A stretch of DNA of 64,000 bases from Rana temporaria (GCF_905171775.1 NC_053499.1:80630315-80694314); one strand, 5' to 3'. Positions 22,600-33,077 are shown, counted from the first letter of the stretch. Made by a program: numbers and translations. Notes: generated from the letters alone by a model not told the origin.

Positions 22600-24912
22600 G
22601 ACAAGGGGTTTTTAATCTGAGTACTAAAGTTTTCACACAGGATGAATTATCTGTCTTGGATAAGGGCCTCAAATTTGCCCCTCCGAAACGTTTAGACAAA
22701 TTTGGGACTTTCATTGACATCCAAAAATACATCCGTAAAATTAACATACAAAGATACCTAATTACTAACCCCATCATAAATGAACCTAGAGCGGCTACCT
22801 CTGGCACAGTACATTCAGGGTTGAGGAACCCTTCATTGTTTAATCCATCTGTTCCAGCCGCAGCCGCAGTTAATATTTTCAAAGATCTTGTTTTGAAAGA
22901 TCTAGCAGAGATACCAGATAGACGTAATTCTAATCATCCGATGTCTAGTGTCGGTTTTAAATCCCTATGTCAAAACAAGGACATTATTATCCGTCCCGCG
23001 GACAAAGGGGGGTGGCATAGTCATCCTCGATAAATCCGACTATGAAACCGAGATGTTCCGATTACTGGATGAGCCTAATACTTATTCTAAATTGGCCGCC
23101 AATCCTACATCCCGGTTTAAAGCAGAGCTACAAACACTAGTAGATAGTGGTTTTGAAAGAAAGATTTTAAATTTAAAAGAAAAGAAATATTTAGTTCCCA
23201 CGGTCCCTAGGATACCGACCATATATTATCTTCCTAAGGTCCATAAAGACCCTGTACACCCACCTGGTCGACCCATTTTAAGTGGGATCGACTCTGTTAC
23301 TTCCAGGGTGGGTCGTTACATTGACAATTATTTACAACCCTTGGTACAACACACTCCCTCCTATCTTCGAGATACAAGGGCAACCATAAACAAATTGGAC
23401 AGTGTTGAAATAAAGGGTAATTATATTATGGTGACAGCTGATGTAGCGTCACTTTATACGTGCATCCCTCATGATACAGGTTTTGAAGCCGTACATTATT
23501 TTTTAAAGAAAGATCAGACATTAGCCACATTCCAGACAGATTATATCATGGAATTGTTAAAATTTGCCACCAAACATAGTTATTTTTGGTTTAATGAACA
23601 ATTTTATTTACAACAAAGAGGCGTGGCCATGGGGGCTAAATACGCCCCAAGCCTCGCTAATTTGTTCATGGCCAAATGGGAGGAGGATGTCGTCTATGCC
23701 TATAATACCACTTCACTGGTGTTCTGGGCGAGGTATATTGACGACATCCTCCTCCTATGGGATGGCAGCTTGGAAACACTAGAGATTTTTATGAGTCATT
23801 TGAACAACAATGACAGGGGGATTTCTCTTACCCATACTGCCAGCTCAAATACTATTCAATTTCTAGATCTGGAGATCAACATTGTAAACAACCGGTTTCA
23901 GTTTAAAACATTTTTCAAAAAAACTGACCGTAACAGCTTCATTTCAATTGATAGCTGCCATCATCCGTCATGGCTGAACTCTATACCCCGAAGTCAGTTC
24001 CTCAGGTTGAGAAGGAACTGTACAGATTTAGACACTTTTTCTACACAGGCTAACATCCTCAAACACAGGTTCATTGACAAAGGATATGATCCTGCCAACA
24101 TAGAACTGGCTCTTAAATCTTCGCTTGAAGTAGATAGAAGTTCCCTACTGGAGGTCAAACCAAAAAGAGAACAAGATGAGAGTTTCAAATGGGCATTGCT
24201 CACGTCTTTCTCCATACAACATAAACTGGTCAAATCCATTGTTTCCAAACATTGGAACATATTGAGAAATGACCGAGTTTTGGGGTCCGTTCTACCCGAA
24301 CGAGCCAAAGTTATATTCAGGGGTGCACCGTCACTCCAAAGTAAAATAGCCCCGAATATTATCAACCCCCCTATACGTCCTTCTTTCTTTTTCCAGTTAG
24401 TTGGTTACCATCCTTGTAAGAGGTGCACGGTATGTAGGTATAACATCTCAGGCAGGACTAAGAACCTTGAGTTCCGGTCCACAACAACCGGGAAAGTTTA
24501 CCCTATTAAACAGTTTTGTACCTGTTCAACTAAGTACGTTGTGTACCTCATCACTTGTCCGTGTGGCCAGCAATATGTTGGCCGCACTATCCGGAAATTC
24601 TCTGTAAGAGTTGCTGAGCATATAGCCCTTATTTTAGCCGGTGACATTTACCATACTGTACCCAGGCATTACAAAAAACATCATGCCCAGAACCCCACTG
24701 GCACACAATTTCTCATTATAGATCAATTTGTGGCGCCATGGAGAGGTAGTCCAAAAACCCGTGGGGTGTCTCAACTCGAAACTTTCTGGATATACGAATT
24801 GGGCACACACACACCATTGGGCCTTAATGTAGAGTGGGACATCAACTCTTCATTAACAAATCCTAGGAAATACACAGATGTCCCTATCTACCATTCATTT
24901 ACTGCTTTATAA
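22600..24912 (+). pseudogene. Penelope-like RT plus GIY-YIG endonuclease, right copy (one frameshift)
   Basis: The first part (about 22600-23015) reads FNLSTKVFTQDELSVLDKG and LKFAPPKRLDKFGTF, the conserved N-terminal block of Penelope RTs. One extra G in a G-run near 23010 shifts the frame; the left copy has the shorter run. The remaining 654-codon frame (22948-24912) carries motif A Asp at residue 165 (TADVASLY), motif B near 225-238 (RGVAMGAKYAPSLAN), YIDD at 263-266, a Cys-rich linker (CKRCTVC and FCTCS, residues ~490-527) and the GIY-YIG core at 531-548 (VVYLI…YVGRT) with Glu at 611. The protein would prime reverse transcription at nicked target DNA. The TAA stop ends the ORF. Only one indel separates it from an intact RT-nuclease frame. 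Confidence 0.92.
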
Positions 24913-26856
24913 TTTTTTAATACATCAGTTCCATTTGAGACATATTATTATGTCCATATAGTATGTTCCCATGAGACAATATTTATTTCTTTTCTTTCAT
25001 TCACACTTGTTTTATCAGTGTTTTAGATTTTTATGTATACTTTTAACAGTATGTATTGTATTAATCTCAATATGTTCATAGATATTATCGTTCAATTTTA
25101 TAGTTCTGCCTAGGGGATTGTTCAGGGGAGTGTCATTTCCTGGGCCTTGTAGTTTTACACGCTCAGACATGAAATTTTCCAATTGGACATAGACCCAATG
25201 GATTGGGGAAATTCAATGTTCATTTTCTCCCCTTTTTTATAACATATCCCCTATATGTTTTACACTATTTCTTCTAGGGGTCATTAGTCATGCCTTTACA
25301 AATGTGGATGCTTATTGACATTCATAGCCAATATACAATTTCCCACTGGTATTCTGGCCTCTCGATGTGACTCCTATTATGGAATAAATGAGTCACTTCT
25401 ACAATTTTTATGTATGTAAATAAATATACACATTTTTATTCCAATACAGTTTACTGCCTTAGTGATGGTTTAATTTCATGTCACTTCTGCGTTTATTCCC
25501 TGTTTTATCGTATATACATTATCTGTGGCTGCCCGGGCTGTTTGTTTGTTTCCGTATCCCGGAACGCACAGTGGAGCGCAGCGCACTGTATCCAGTCTAA
25601 CGTGGAGCGCAACGCACGTATACGCGCACACGCATGCACGCATTATGAACCAGTGAGAACACGCCCATCACATACGTCACTCTATCGGGTTGTGTAACGC
25701 TGAGCGAATGAGCAGAACGGCGCGTCGTATGACGGTTTGTTTATGCGCCTTCGTTCAGCGTGGTCACGTGACCCAAATGCCGGCTGGATGTGTAACAGCG
25801 ATCGAATCAACTATTGATCCACGTCCCTCACATAGTGACCTTGACTGATCCCATTGGCCCCGATCTCCAGCCTGGATTCACATGCGATCATATTATGTGA
25901 TTCCACTACACGGATTAATATGGACGGTTTGTCTTAATTTTCAAACAGACCAGGTTAGTGCATTTTAATTAACAAATTGGTCTCAAATAACATTAATATT
26001 CATTGCAATACAGAATCTATATGTTTTGTTTATTACACACTCAAACAATATACGATTACTGAGGCGACCCGGAAGTGCATTCCCATTGGATGATCCCCTA
26101 GGGGTGTGTGTTCCAAGGAGGTCAGATTTCAAATTTAAGCATGGCGGCATCAGTAGGGTTTCACCCCAGACGATGCTAGTTGTAGCGAAACATGTCGGGG
26201 ACTCTACTGCTGCCATGCACTTTACAAACATTGATGTCCTTTTTTTATCCACTAAATTGTAAGTGTTTTTAACCGATAAATAAACGTTTCTGTTTTTACG
26301 GTATCACGCTATGTGCCTTTCGTTTTCCTCCACATAATTTGGGCAAGCTCTTCCCACTGTATGAGCCATCTCCTAGCTGAGGTATCCTCTTCACCTGATA
26401 CCAAGCGAAGATCCTATCGCTGTTTGTTGTCCGTTTGCATTGGTGTGTTCCTGTACCATCTCATCTGCACTGCTTACAAGCCTATTTGACCCTTTGGGTA
26501 TAAGCTCACTTGGGTCCACCGCATCGGTAAGCCTCCTGTTGGTGGCGGGTGTTATCACTATCATCACATTCCAATAGAATCACCGTGGGTGTCTTGTCAC
26601 TATGATCTCTCATTGATGATTTCAAATTTTTTCCACGTTTATGTATATGGACTTTTCATTTTCACGTATAATTTTGTGGACTCATGCATATATAGTCATT
26701 GCCTTTTCAATAAGGTCTATAGTGCTTTCACCATAATATTTGATACCACTTTTTATTTTATGGATTCATTTTTTTACATTCATACTAGTGAATGTTGAAT
26801 ATAGACATTACGGTCTTTTTACTATTTATTTTCAGCGCTGCATTTTTTTGTATTTT
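24913..26856 (+). other. 3' untranslated region of the right Penelope copy
   Basis: About 1.9 kb, mirrored at 17346-19333. No coding frame of note. Carries the hammerhead-like fold at 26139-26218 and AATAAACG followed by TTACGGTATCACGCTATG near 26278-26312. Ends directly at the 13-bp target duplication. Confidence 0.8.
26139..26218 (+). ncRNA. Hammerhead-ribozyme-like fold, right Penelope copy
   Basis: Stem I: GCATGGC (26139-26145) and CAGTAG (26151-26156) pair with CTACTG (26204-26209) and GCCATGC (26212-26218), with CCC/GGG next to the core. Core CAGACGA 26167-26173. Stem II GCTA 26175-26178 with TAGC 26183-26186. GAAA 26187-26190. ACATGTC 26190-26196 gives a two-pair stem III, so cleavage would fall after C26196. 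A hammerhead core is CUGANGA…GAAA; here U4 is A and one extra base precedes stem II. Hammerhead motifs in Penelope-like elements have been reported; the fold fits, activity is doubtful. Confidence 0.65.
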
Positions 26857-26869
26857 AACCAGGACGCAG

Positions 26870-27006
26870 CCCATAAGTCCAAAGACTGAGAGGGGCAACC
26901 AACTCCAGCAATAGCCAGTGGTAGCCAGATCCACTGGATCAAGATGTGCGGGTATTAGAACAATAAAGCCACCATCAACAGATCAAAATCTGTAAGTTGG
27001 CCTGGT
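26870..27006 (-). mobile_element. Repeat R, inner left arm
   Basis: Continues R after the Penelope insertion. CCCATAAGTCC…AGACTGAGAGGGGCAACC and CCACTGGATCAAGATGTG are the inverted match of 27655-27760 (GGTTGCCCCTCTCAGTCT, CATCTTGATCCAGTGG). Confidence 0.8.
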
Positions 27007-27612
27007 ATGATGATTTACTGGCAGCAGGTTGGGGGGTCGTCCCGCACAGCGTGCCGTCTCCAATATAGGGCAGCTTGGCCGGAGCTGGTGCTTCCACTCT
27101 GCAGACGACGTCTGCAGAGTGGAAGCACCAGCTCCGGCCAATGATGATATACTGGCAGCAGGTTGGGGGGTCGTCCAGCACAGCGTGCGGTCTCCAATAT
27201 AGGGCGGCTTGGCCGGAGCTGGTGCTTCCACTCTGCAGATGGCGTCTGCAGAGTGGAAGCACCAGCTCGGCTAATGATGATATACCTGGCAGCAGGTTGG
27301 GGGGTCGTCCCGCACAGCGTGCCGTCTCCAATATAGGGCAGCTTGGCCAGAGCTGGTGCTTCCACTCTGCAGATGGCGTCTGCAGAGTGGAAGCACCAGC
27401 TCCGGCCAATGATGATATACTGGCAGCAGGTTGGGGGGTCGTCCCGCACAGCGGTGCGGTCTCCAATATAGGGCGGCTTGCCGGAGCTGGTGCTTCCACT
27501 CTGCAGACGTCTGCAGAGTGGAAGCACCAGCTCCGGCCAAGCCGCCCTATATTGGAGACCGCACGCTGTGCGGGACGACCCCCCAACCTGCTGCCAGTAT
27601 ATCATCATACCA
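27007..27612. repeat. Four ~134-bp units, each with a long hairpin, at the centre of R
   Basis: Units start near 27007, 27141, 27274 and 27409 (ATGATGATATACTGGCAGC), with a final inverted half-unit from 27536. Each unit holds an almost perfect inverted repeat; the first spans 27077-27139, with arms GGCCGGAGCTGGTGCTTCC… meeting at CAGACGACGTCTG. The apparent open frames on both strands here are by-products of this repeat. Confidence 0.88.
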
Positions 27613-27849
27613 GGCCAACTTACAGATTCTGATCTGTTGATGGTGGCTTTATTGTTCTAATACCCACACATCTTGATCCAGTGGATCTGTCTACCACTGG
27701 TTATTGCTGGAATTGGTTGCCCCTCTCAGTCTTAGGACTTATGGGCTGTGTCCCAGTTAATTTACAGTTTTTAGCAGAGTAGACCACACAACTCAAAAGA
27801 AGGTTGCAAGGCCCTGACAAAGCACCAATGTGCGAAACTTGTTGATCAG
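27613..27849 (+). mobile_element. Repeat R, right arm (first part)
   Basis: Inverted match of 26870-27006 and 17143-17261. Ends at TTGATCAG, the target duplication of hAT element D; the arm resumes at 32709. Confidence 0.8.
27803..27849 (+). ncRNA. Hammerhead-like motif in R right arm, cut by a hAT insertion
   Basis: Core CTGACAA (27814-27820; CTGACGA would fit the consensus), stem II GCAC 27822-27825 with GTGC 27830-27833, GAAA 27834-27837, then CTTGTT. The expected cleavage site is after T27843. Stem I strand GGTTGCAAGGCC precedes it. The partner GGTCAGCTGCATCC is displaced to 32712-32725 by element D. Here the core has U at position 4, unlike the Penelope copies. Confidence 0.55.
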
Positions 27850-28251
27850 TAGGGATAAACCGAACATACCCGGGTTCGGTTCGCACCAGAACGTTCGAAC
27901 AGACCGTCCATTTGCGTGAACATTTAGAACCCCATTGAAGTCTATGGGACTCGAACGTTCGAATTCAAAAGTGCTCATTTTAAAGCCCAATATGCAAGTT
28001 ATTAATGGAAAACGTATTTGAGAATCCGGGTCTTGCCCCAGGGAACATGTATCAATGGAAAAAAAAGTTTTAAAACTGTAGTTTTTTCTTGAGCAGCGAT
28101 TTTAATGATGCTTAAAGTGAAAAAAAATATTCCTTTAAATATGGTACCTGCTGGGTGTCTATAGTAGTGGCACGTGTTTAGAAAATGTCCCCTGCACAAC
28201 ATGAGATATACTCTCAGAATTTTTTTTTTAATACTGCCTGCGGGTTTAATG

Positions 28252-28535
28252 CAAATCTATGTGAAAAACAACAAATGGTGGCAATAAGTCTTTAAATACA
28301 ATTGTGCCAAATTAATGGTGAGAATAATATAATTATCCAACTGAAGAACTATAGTGCACTTTATCCCCTTTGACCTGGGACTGTAATATTTGTAATTTTG
28401 CACTTGACTTTTCTAGTTTTTGGGACTTTGACTATAGTTCTTCAGTTGGATAATTATATTATTTCACCATTATTTGGCACAATTGTATTTAAAGACTTAT
28501 TGCCACCATTTGTTGTTTTTCCACAGTAGATTTGC
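28252..28535. repeat. Inverted repeat, ~95-bp arms
   Basis: AACAACAAATGGTGGCAATA… through …CAACTGAAGAACTATAGT (28252-28345) is mirrored at 28434-28535. The loop is about 90 bp and AT-rich. Absent from element C, so it may be a separate small insertion in D. Confidence 0.8.
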
Positions 28536-28689
28536 GTATACGGCCAGATTGTATATCACCTAATCATACTGTGACATTTAATCTATTATTTAATTTAGCA
28601 CCCCCTCACTTCACAACACAGTATACAAGGCGTTGCAAACAAGATAAGGACTGTAGGTTTCTTAAGTAGAATCAGAACCATGTCATACT

Positions 28690-28918
28690 TTGCTCCTGCA
28701 TATTGCACAATTTCCTAAAGAGACCCTCAACAAACTACATGACACTTGTGCCTGATGAGGCCACTGATGTTCCAGTGGTGGTGGCCTGTGAGACTGTCCA
28801 TACAGGCTTGGTACCCCAAAGTGCACGTGCTGTGTGGCAACAATATGTCGATTATTTTAGGGATGGGGGGGGCATTACAATGCCAGATCTTGGCTTAATA
28901 AAAATTTTTTTTTTGTGA
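28690..28918 (+). pseudogene. Harbinger-like transposase C-terminal remnant
   Basis: Reads LHNFLKRPSTNYMTLVPD, then ARAVWQQYVDYFRDGGGI. PIF/Harbinger nucleases typically have an LHNF block near the end of the DDE domain and a terminal R-x-x-x-x-YF segment, which this resembles. The upstream catalytic part is missing. The same segment, more decayed, occurs in element C near 12365-12440. Family assignment is moderate, by resemblance only. Confidence 0.5.
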
Positions 28919-28935
28919 AATAAAAATTCTAGAGA

Positions 28936-29310
28936 AAAGGGGGGTTGTCATCCGTGGCCTCCTTTGAACAAATACTGTGAAGAACTCCTGTTCTCTGAAG
29001 GCCTCCATTATTTCTGCAAGTCAAAATTTAGCCCAAAAAAATAATGTCAGTCAAGCCTTAGCTTTCAACCCATATCTAACCCACAAACTCATCCACTGAT
29101 CATAAAGTCCAAAAATCAAGTTTCATATCGTCGTACTGCACAATCGTTTACCCCCGACGTTTTCTACCGACTCGACGAACGACGTTTCTAACTCACGCAA
29201 TATCCCTTTATACACTGCGCATGCGGGAAGCTCCGCACGGTATCCCCGCCTATGACGATCGTTCTAGTAATTGGCACGTCCCTTTTCGGTCGGTCAATGC
29301 ACTTCCCACT
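28936..29310. other. Unassigned part of element D
   Basis: No coding signal. ACGACGTTTCTAACTC and neighbouring CGACG blocks near 29145-29190 resemble MITE sequence. Nothing firmer. Confidence 0.3.
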
Positions 29311-29317
29311 GAAGACG

Positions 29318-29672
29318 ACATAATGGAGGAGACTCAGGAGAGACAGGGAAGCTGCAACACAAATTAAGGAGAGAGGCAGGCACACACCAGGAGCAGGAGC
29401 AGGAAACCCAGCCACCAGAATGACCCTTTGATGAGATGGTGGAGATGGTTGCAAATTGTTGAAGAGGAGGAGACTATGATTGTCTAAATAGGGCCTTACA
29501 GGAAACCCCAAGAAGCTAAAGGGCCAGATCATGGAGAGGTACGGAGGACCTCTCCATGAGAAATTTGGGGTGCAGAGGTCAAGGGATCAGTTGAAGGAAG
29601 AGGTGGTGTGACTTGAAAAGAAAGAAACCCAGAGCAGCTGGAGGACAATTCGAACCAGTCCTCACTAAGACG
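29318..29672 (+). pseudogene. Possible Myb/SANT-like protein remnant with splice donor
   Basis: With two or three frame changes the plus strand reads DYDCLNRALQETP, then MERYGGPLHEKFGVQRSR and DQLKE, then NPEQLEDNSNQSS. This pattern (RSRDQL…PEQ) is like the Myb/SANT-type DNA-binding protein that Harbinger elements encode beside the transposase. GTAAGT at 29669 follows directly and could be a splice donor. It lies 0.4 kb after the transposase-like remnant on the same strand, supporting a decayed Harbinger pair. Assignment is tentative. Confidence 0.4.
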
Positions 29673-30560
29673 TAAGTAATTTTCATGTGTACCTCTGAGT
29701 ATTTGTTTTTTATTATTTTGCGGCATTTGTGCCTTTTATTTCAGGTTGGTGTATAAATACAGTTCAAGAATAGATGTTTCAAGGTTCATGTTTGTGGGCA
29801 TAATAATTGGTTGGGTCATTCCATTTAAGTTCTTTTCATGTGAGACCAATTTTTGTATTTAATGTAGATGTGTTATTAACTAGATTTAAATAATCCAACT
29901 TACGTCAATATACAGTAAAAGGAGAGTATGCTCAGCACAGCAGTTGGTTACACATATGGGACTCAGTGGCACTATGGTTGGCAATGGCCAATCCGCCCTA
30001 TAGGCTCATTATGCAAACTGCTTAGGGCCCCGCAAAGCTGCGAACGGCGCCCCCAAATAACTAGAGGCCCAACCTGGTAAGAAGTCATTTTCGCCCCCTC
30101 ACCCCCGCTTCTCAACTCGCTGGCTGCATGGGAGAAGAGGCACCCCTTGCTTCTCAATTTAATGTAAGATGTCATTTCCGACAGCAGAACACCCCCTCTC
30201 CCCCACCTTCTCAACTTTTTTTAATGTGACATGTCTCTGTCGTCAGCGCCCCCCGCTTCTTCTTTTTTAATTGCTATGTCATTTGCTTCTGGCCCCAGGG
30301 AGGTCAGGATCAGCACTGAGTGTTTGGTCTCTCAAGAACAGCCTAGTTAGGGTGTCCACACAGAGGTGATACAGTGTATACTTGTTGTTTTTCCATGTAG
30401 GAAACTTGGCCAATATAGAAAAATGCAGCAGCTTTGGTAATGGTGATAAAATCCTGTTGTTAAGCTTAGAAGGATTGTAAAAAACAGACAATTGTACCAC
30501 ACTTTTTAAAAAGAATGATTGATATTCCTCTTTCAGGGCCTTAATCTTTTTGATTTATGT
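29673..30560. other. Unassigned part of element D
   Basis: No recognisable coding or repeat family. A short region near 30015-30260 has degenerate internal repetition around CCCCCTC and TTCTCAACT. Confidence 0.3.
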
Positions 30561-30579
30561 ATTCCTTTTTTTACAATCT

Positions 30580-30960
30580 CATAGGGCGCAATGAAGCTGC
30601 ATCAGTGGAGCCCGACGAACCCCAACACAGAGCCAAGCCCCACCCTCGACGAATGTGCAGGAATTGCAAAATCCCCACCACATCAGGTCAGTGTCATACA
30701 GCACAGCTTCAGGTAATACATGTAGGCCTGCATAATTTTAATACATGTTTTTTTTTCCAAATTTCAGGAGGTTCGGAGCTGTTGGGGCTCAGTGGACACC
30801 TACTGTGCCCATGTCCTAATTGGCAGGAGTAAATTCCCTGCATGGCAGAAATAGAGGAAACAAACATCGCCCTTGAGAATATTATAATAAAAAGCGAAAT
30901 CTCAGAACAAAAATTGAAGAATCTTATAGATGTGCTGGGGAGGGATTTAAATAAAAAAAA
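30580..30960 (+). other. Possible decayed coding exons in element D
   Basis: Two short plus-strand stretches (30580-30700 and 30765-30960) lie around AATTTCAG near 30765, an acceptor-like site. The second reads EETNIALENIIIKSEISEQK, a coiled-coil-like segment, after one frame choice. They could be the last exons of the Myb-like gene at 29.3 kb. No domain recognised. Confidence 0.25.
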
Positions 30961-31478
30961 TACATGTAGAAAAAATATTTCAAATCAAAAAAATATTTCT
31001 TGACCCCCCAAAAAAATTTAAAAAAATAAATGTATATTAAGATATTTTTTTGAAAAAATAAATGACACATTTTAAGAGTGTATGATCAACTGAGTTTATG
31101 GCCAAAAACACAGCACACATGCTTTAACTGCGACTGCGTTTATGTGCAAATAAATAAACACACGTGCAGTAACAGCCTAATGCGTGTATGTGCAATTATA
31201 TAGCACACATTTCATGCAGTAACAGCAACTGCGTGTATGTGTGCAATTAAATAGCACACATCCACTAACACTGAGTACTCTGTTTCAGTTAAAACTAAAA
31301 CTGCATGCAGGCAATTTAACACGTTAGAGCACTGCAGCTAGCACAAAGAAATTGCTAACAATAGGAATAGCTGATCTAGCCTAAGCTATAACAGTGTATA
31401 AATATATGTACAACCCTAGGAAGGATGTATATTATCCTCAACACACTGCAATTTAACTATACTGACTAGCCTTCCTGC

Positions 31479-31480
<2 letters not shown>
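30961..31480. other. AT-rich unassigned region
   Basis: A-rich stretch at 30940-31070, then diverged repeats of TGCGTGTATGTGCAATTA with AGCACACAT (31130-31265), about three units. No coding signal. Confidence 0.4.
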
Positions 31481-31562
<82 letters not shown>

Positions 31563-31563
31563 G
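31481..31563 (+). repeat. (TATC)n microsatellite
   Basis: Uninterrupted TATC repeats, about 20 units. Confidence 0.98.
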
Positions 31564-31627
31564 TAGAAAAGACACTGTTAGGTAGAAAGAGTTAGGCTGG
31601 CTTATCAGTAGATAAGCCGACCTAACT

Positions 31628-32306
31628 CAGAATCTACGCCGACCTTATGTTTAAGTGTATTCTCAAACAGAAATACCGCTTAAACATATCTAAGATACGA
31701 CGGCTTGCGCCGTCCTATCTTAGGTTGCAATATTGAGGCTGGCCGCTAGGTGGCGCTTCCATTGCAGTCGGCGTAGAATATGTAAATTAGTAGATACGCC
31801 GATTCACGAACATACGCCCGGCCGCCGCAGTACATTTACGCCATTTCTGTGAGGCATTATCAGGCCTAAAATTATTTCATCTAATAGATGGAATAGTAAT
31901 GTTAAAGTATGGCCGCCATTCACGCTTCGAAATTCTAAATTTTTACGCTGTTTGCGTAAGTCGTCCGTGAATAGGGATTTACGTTGTTTACGTCCACGTC
32001 AAAATCAATAGGCCCGTGCGGCGTACTTAGCCACAATGCACACTGGTAAATGTAGGCGCCCGGCGCATGCGCAGTTAAAAAAAACGTCAATCACGTCGGG
32101 TCAAGCCTCATTACCATTAAACACGCCCCCTCAGACACATTTGAATTAGACGCCCTTTCGCCCGCCCGCTTTAGGCTACGCCCCCGTAACTTAGAGGCAA
32201 GTACTTTGAGAATCAAAGTACTTGCCTCGCTAACTTACGGCGGCATAGCCTAAACACACTAAGCTACGCCGCCGCAACTTTTGCAACATTTCTCCCTGAA
32301 TCTACC
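31628..32306. mobile_element. MITE M3 (GGGCCAGATTCACG family), diverged
   Basis: From about CAGAATCTACGCC to CTGAATCTACC. Shares GGCCGCTAGGTGGCGC, ATATGTAAATTAGTAGATAC and GCGCCCGGCGCATGCGC-type blocks with M1 and M2. Outer ends are eroded. Confidence 0.7.
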
Positions 32307-32708
32307 TATGCTTGTCTCTATCTATCTCTCTCTCTCTAACTGACTGTCTATCTGACCTTGGCTTTAACAAAGCCCGGAACACACTACATGAGGCCGCCTT
32401 GCAGGCAGCCTTATATAGTGTGGGGCGTGTACTAAACCCCCTGAGCCCAGTATTTGGACAAAGCCACTCTGGCTTTGGCAATTATTGTTCTTCGTTTTTT
32501 GCACCTGGTGATTGGCCAAGCATGCAGGGGGTCATGGTGCATGCTTGAACAATCATCAGGGCGCAACGCCGCAATGAATCTTTGGGCCGACGCGCGTCAC
32601 TCGAATTTGGCCGCGAACGACCCATTTTGTTCGAAATTCATCGAACGTACGAACAGACGATGTTCGAGTCGAACATAACGTTCGAGTCGAACACAAAGCT
32701 CATCCCTA

Positions 32709-32930
32709 TTGGTCAGCTGCATCCCATTACATATTTACCTTGTGTAACTATTGTGGTCCATACTAATATTTTTATATCTGCTTTTAATGAGTATTATTAA
32801 ATGTTGATATTTTTTCAAAATATTGTGCTTACCTGTAAACAGTAGTGACGTCTCTAACTCAAAAATCCCCCACCTTGGGAGAACTGTTGCTTCTCTCAGT
32901 AGTTATATTCTTTTTATCTAAATACCACTA
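32709..32930 (+). mobile_element. Repeat R, right arm (outer part)
   Basis: Inverted match of 16203-16310 and 17050-17160. It shows the uninterrupted sequence where M2 is inserted in the left arm, and so serves as an empty-site reference. Confidence 0.8.
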
Positions 32931-33077
32931 AAATAAATCTCTATCTGTCTAAAAAATATAAAAATATAATAATAAAAATGTCATTTGGGTACAGTGTTTC
33001 AAAGTGTGACAATGCTGAAATATAAAAATTGGCCTGGGCAGGAAGGGGGTAAAGGTGTCTGGTATTGAGGTGGTAAA
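32931..33077. other. Unassigned spacer
   Basis: AT-rich sequence between repeat R and the tail of the L1 element. Nothing recognised. Confidence 0.35.

Larger units (their letters stand above)
17262..26856. mobile_element. Penelope-like element: 9.6-kb head-to-head inverted dimer
   Basis: Flanked by a perfect 13-bp duplication, AACCAGGACGCAG, at 17249-17261 and 26857-26869, so the whole structure entered as one insertion into repeat R. Left arm 17346-21826 (coding on minus) and right arm 22371-26856 (coding on plus) are nearly identical inverted copies. A 544-bp spacer (21827-22370) belongs to the 5' coding part of the right copy. An extra 84 bp lies at the left edge. The product is the Penelope type: reverse transcriptase followed by a GIY-YIG nuclease. 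Linked copies, inverted or tandem, are known for this class. Confidence 0.92.
27850..32708. mobile_element. hAT-type element 'D' (TAGGGATGAGC family), 4.9 kb
   Basis: Starts TAGGGATAAACCGAAC and ends GAACACAAAGCTCATCCCTA. Flanks are TTGATCAG (27842-27849) and TTGGTCAG (32709-32716), an 8-bp duplication with one mismatch. Joining the flanks rebuilds repeat R as seen near 17150-17200 on the other arm. The first ~380 bp match C and the last ~230 bp match B and F. The interior contains a hairpin, Harbinger-like protein remnants, a (TATC)n tract and MITE M3. No hAT transposase is readable, so mobility would have depended on another element. Confidence 0.85.

Noticed and set aside
26975..27632. Long overlapping frames of ~200 codons on both strands
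   Set aside because: Products of the palindromic 134-bp units; the same peptide is read on both strands.
32312..32800. Short plus frames around 32.3-32.8 kb
   Set aside because: Lie across MITE M3, the end of hAT D and repeat R; composite, not a gene.
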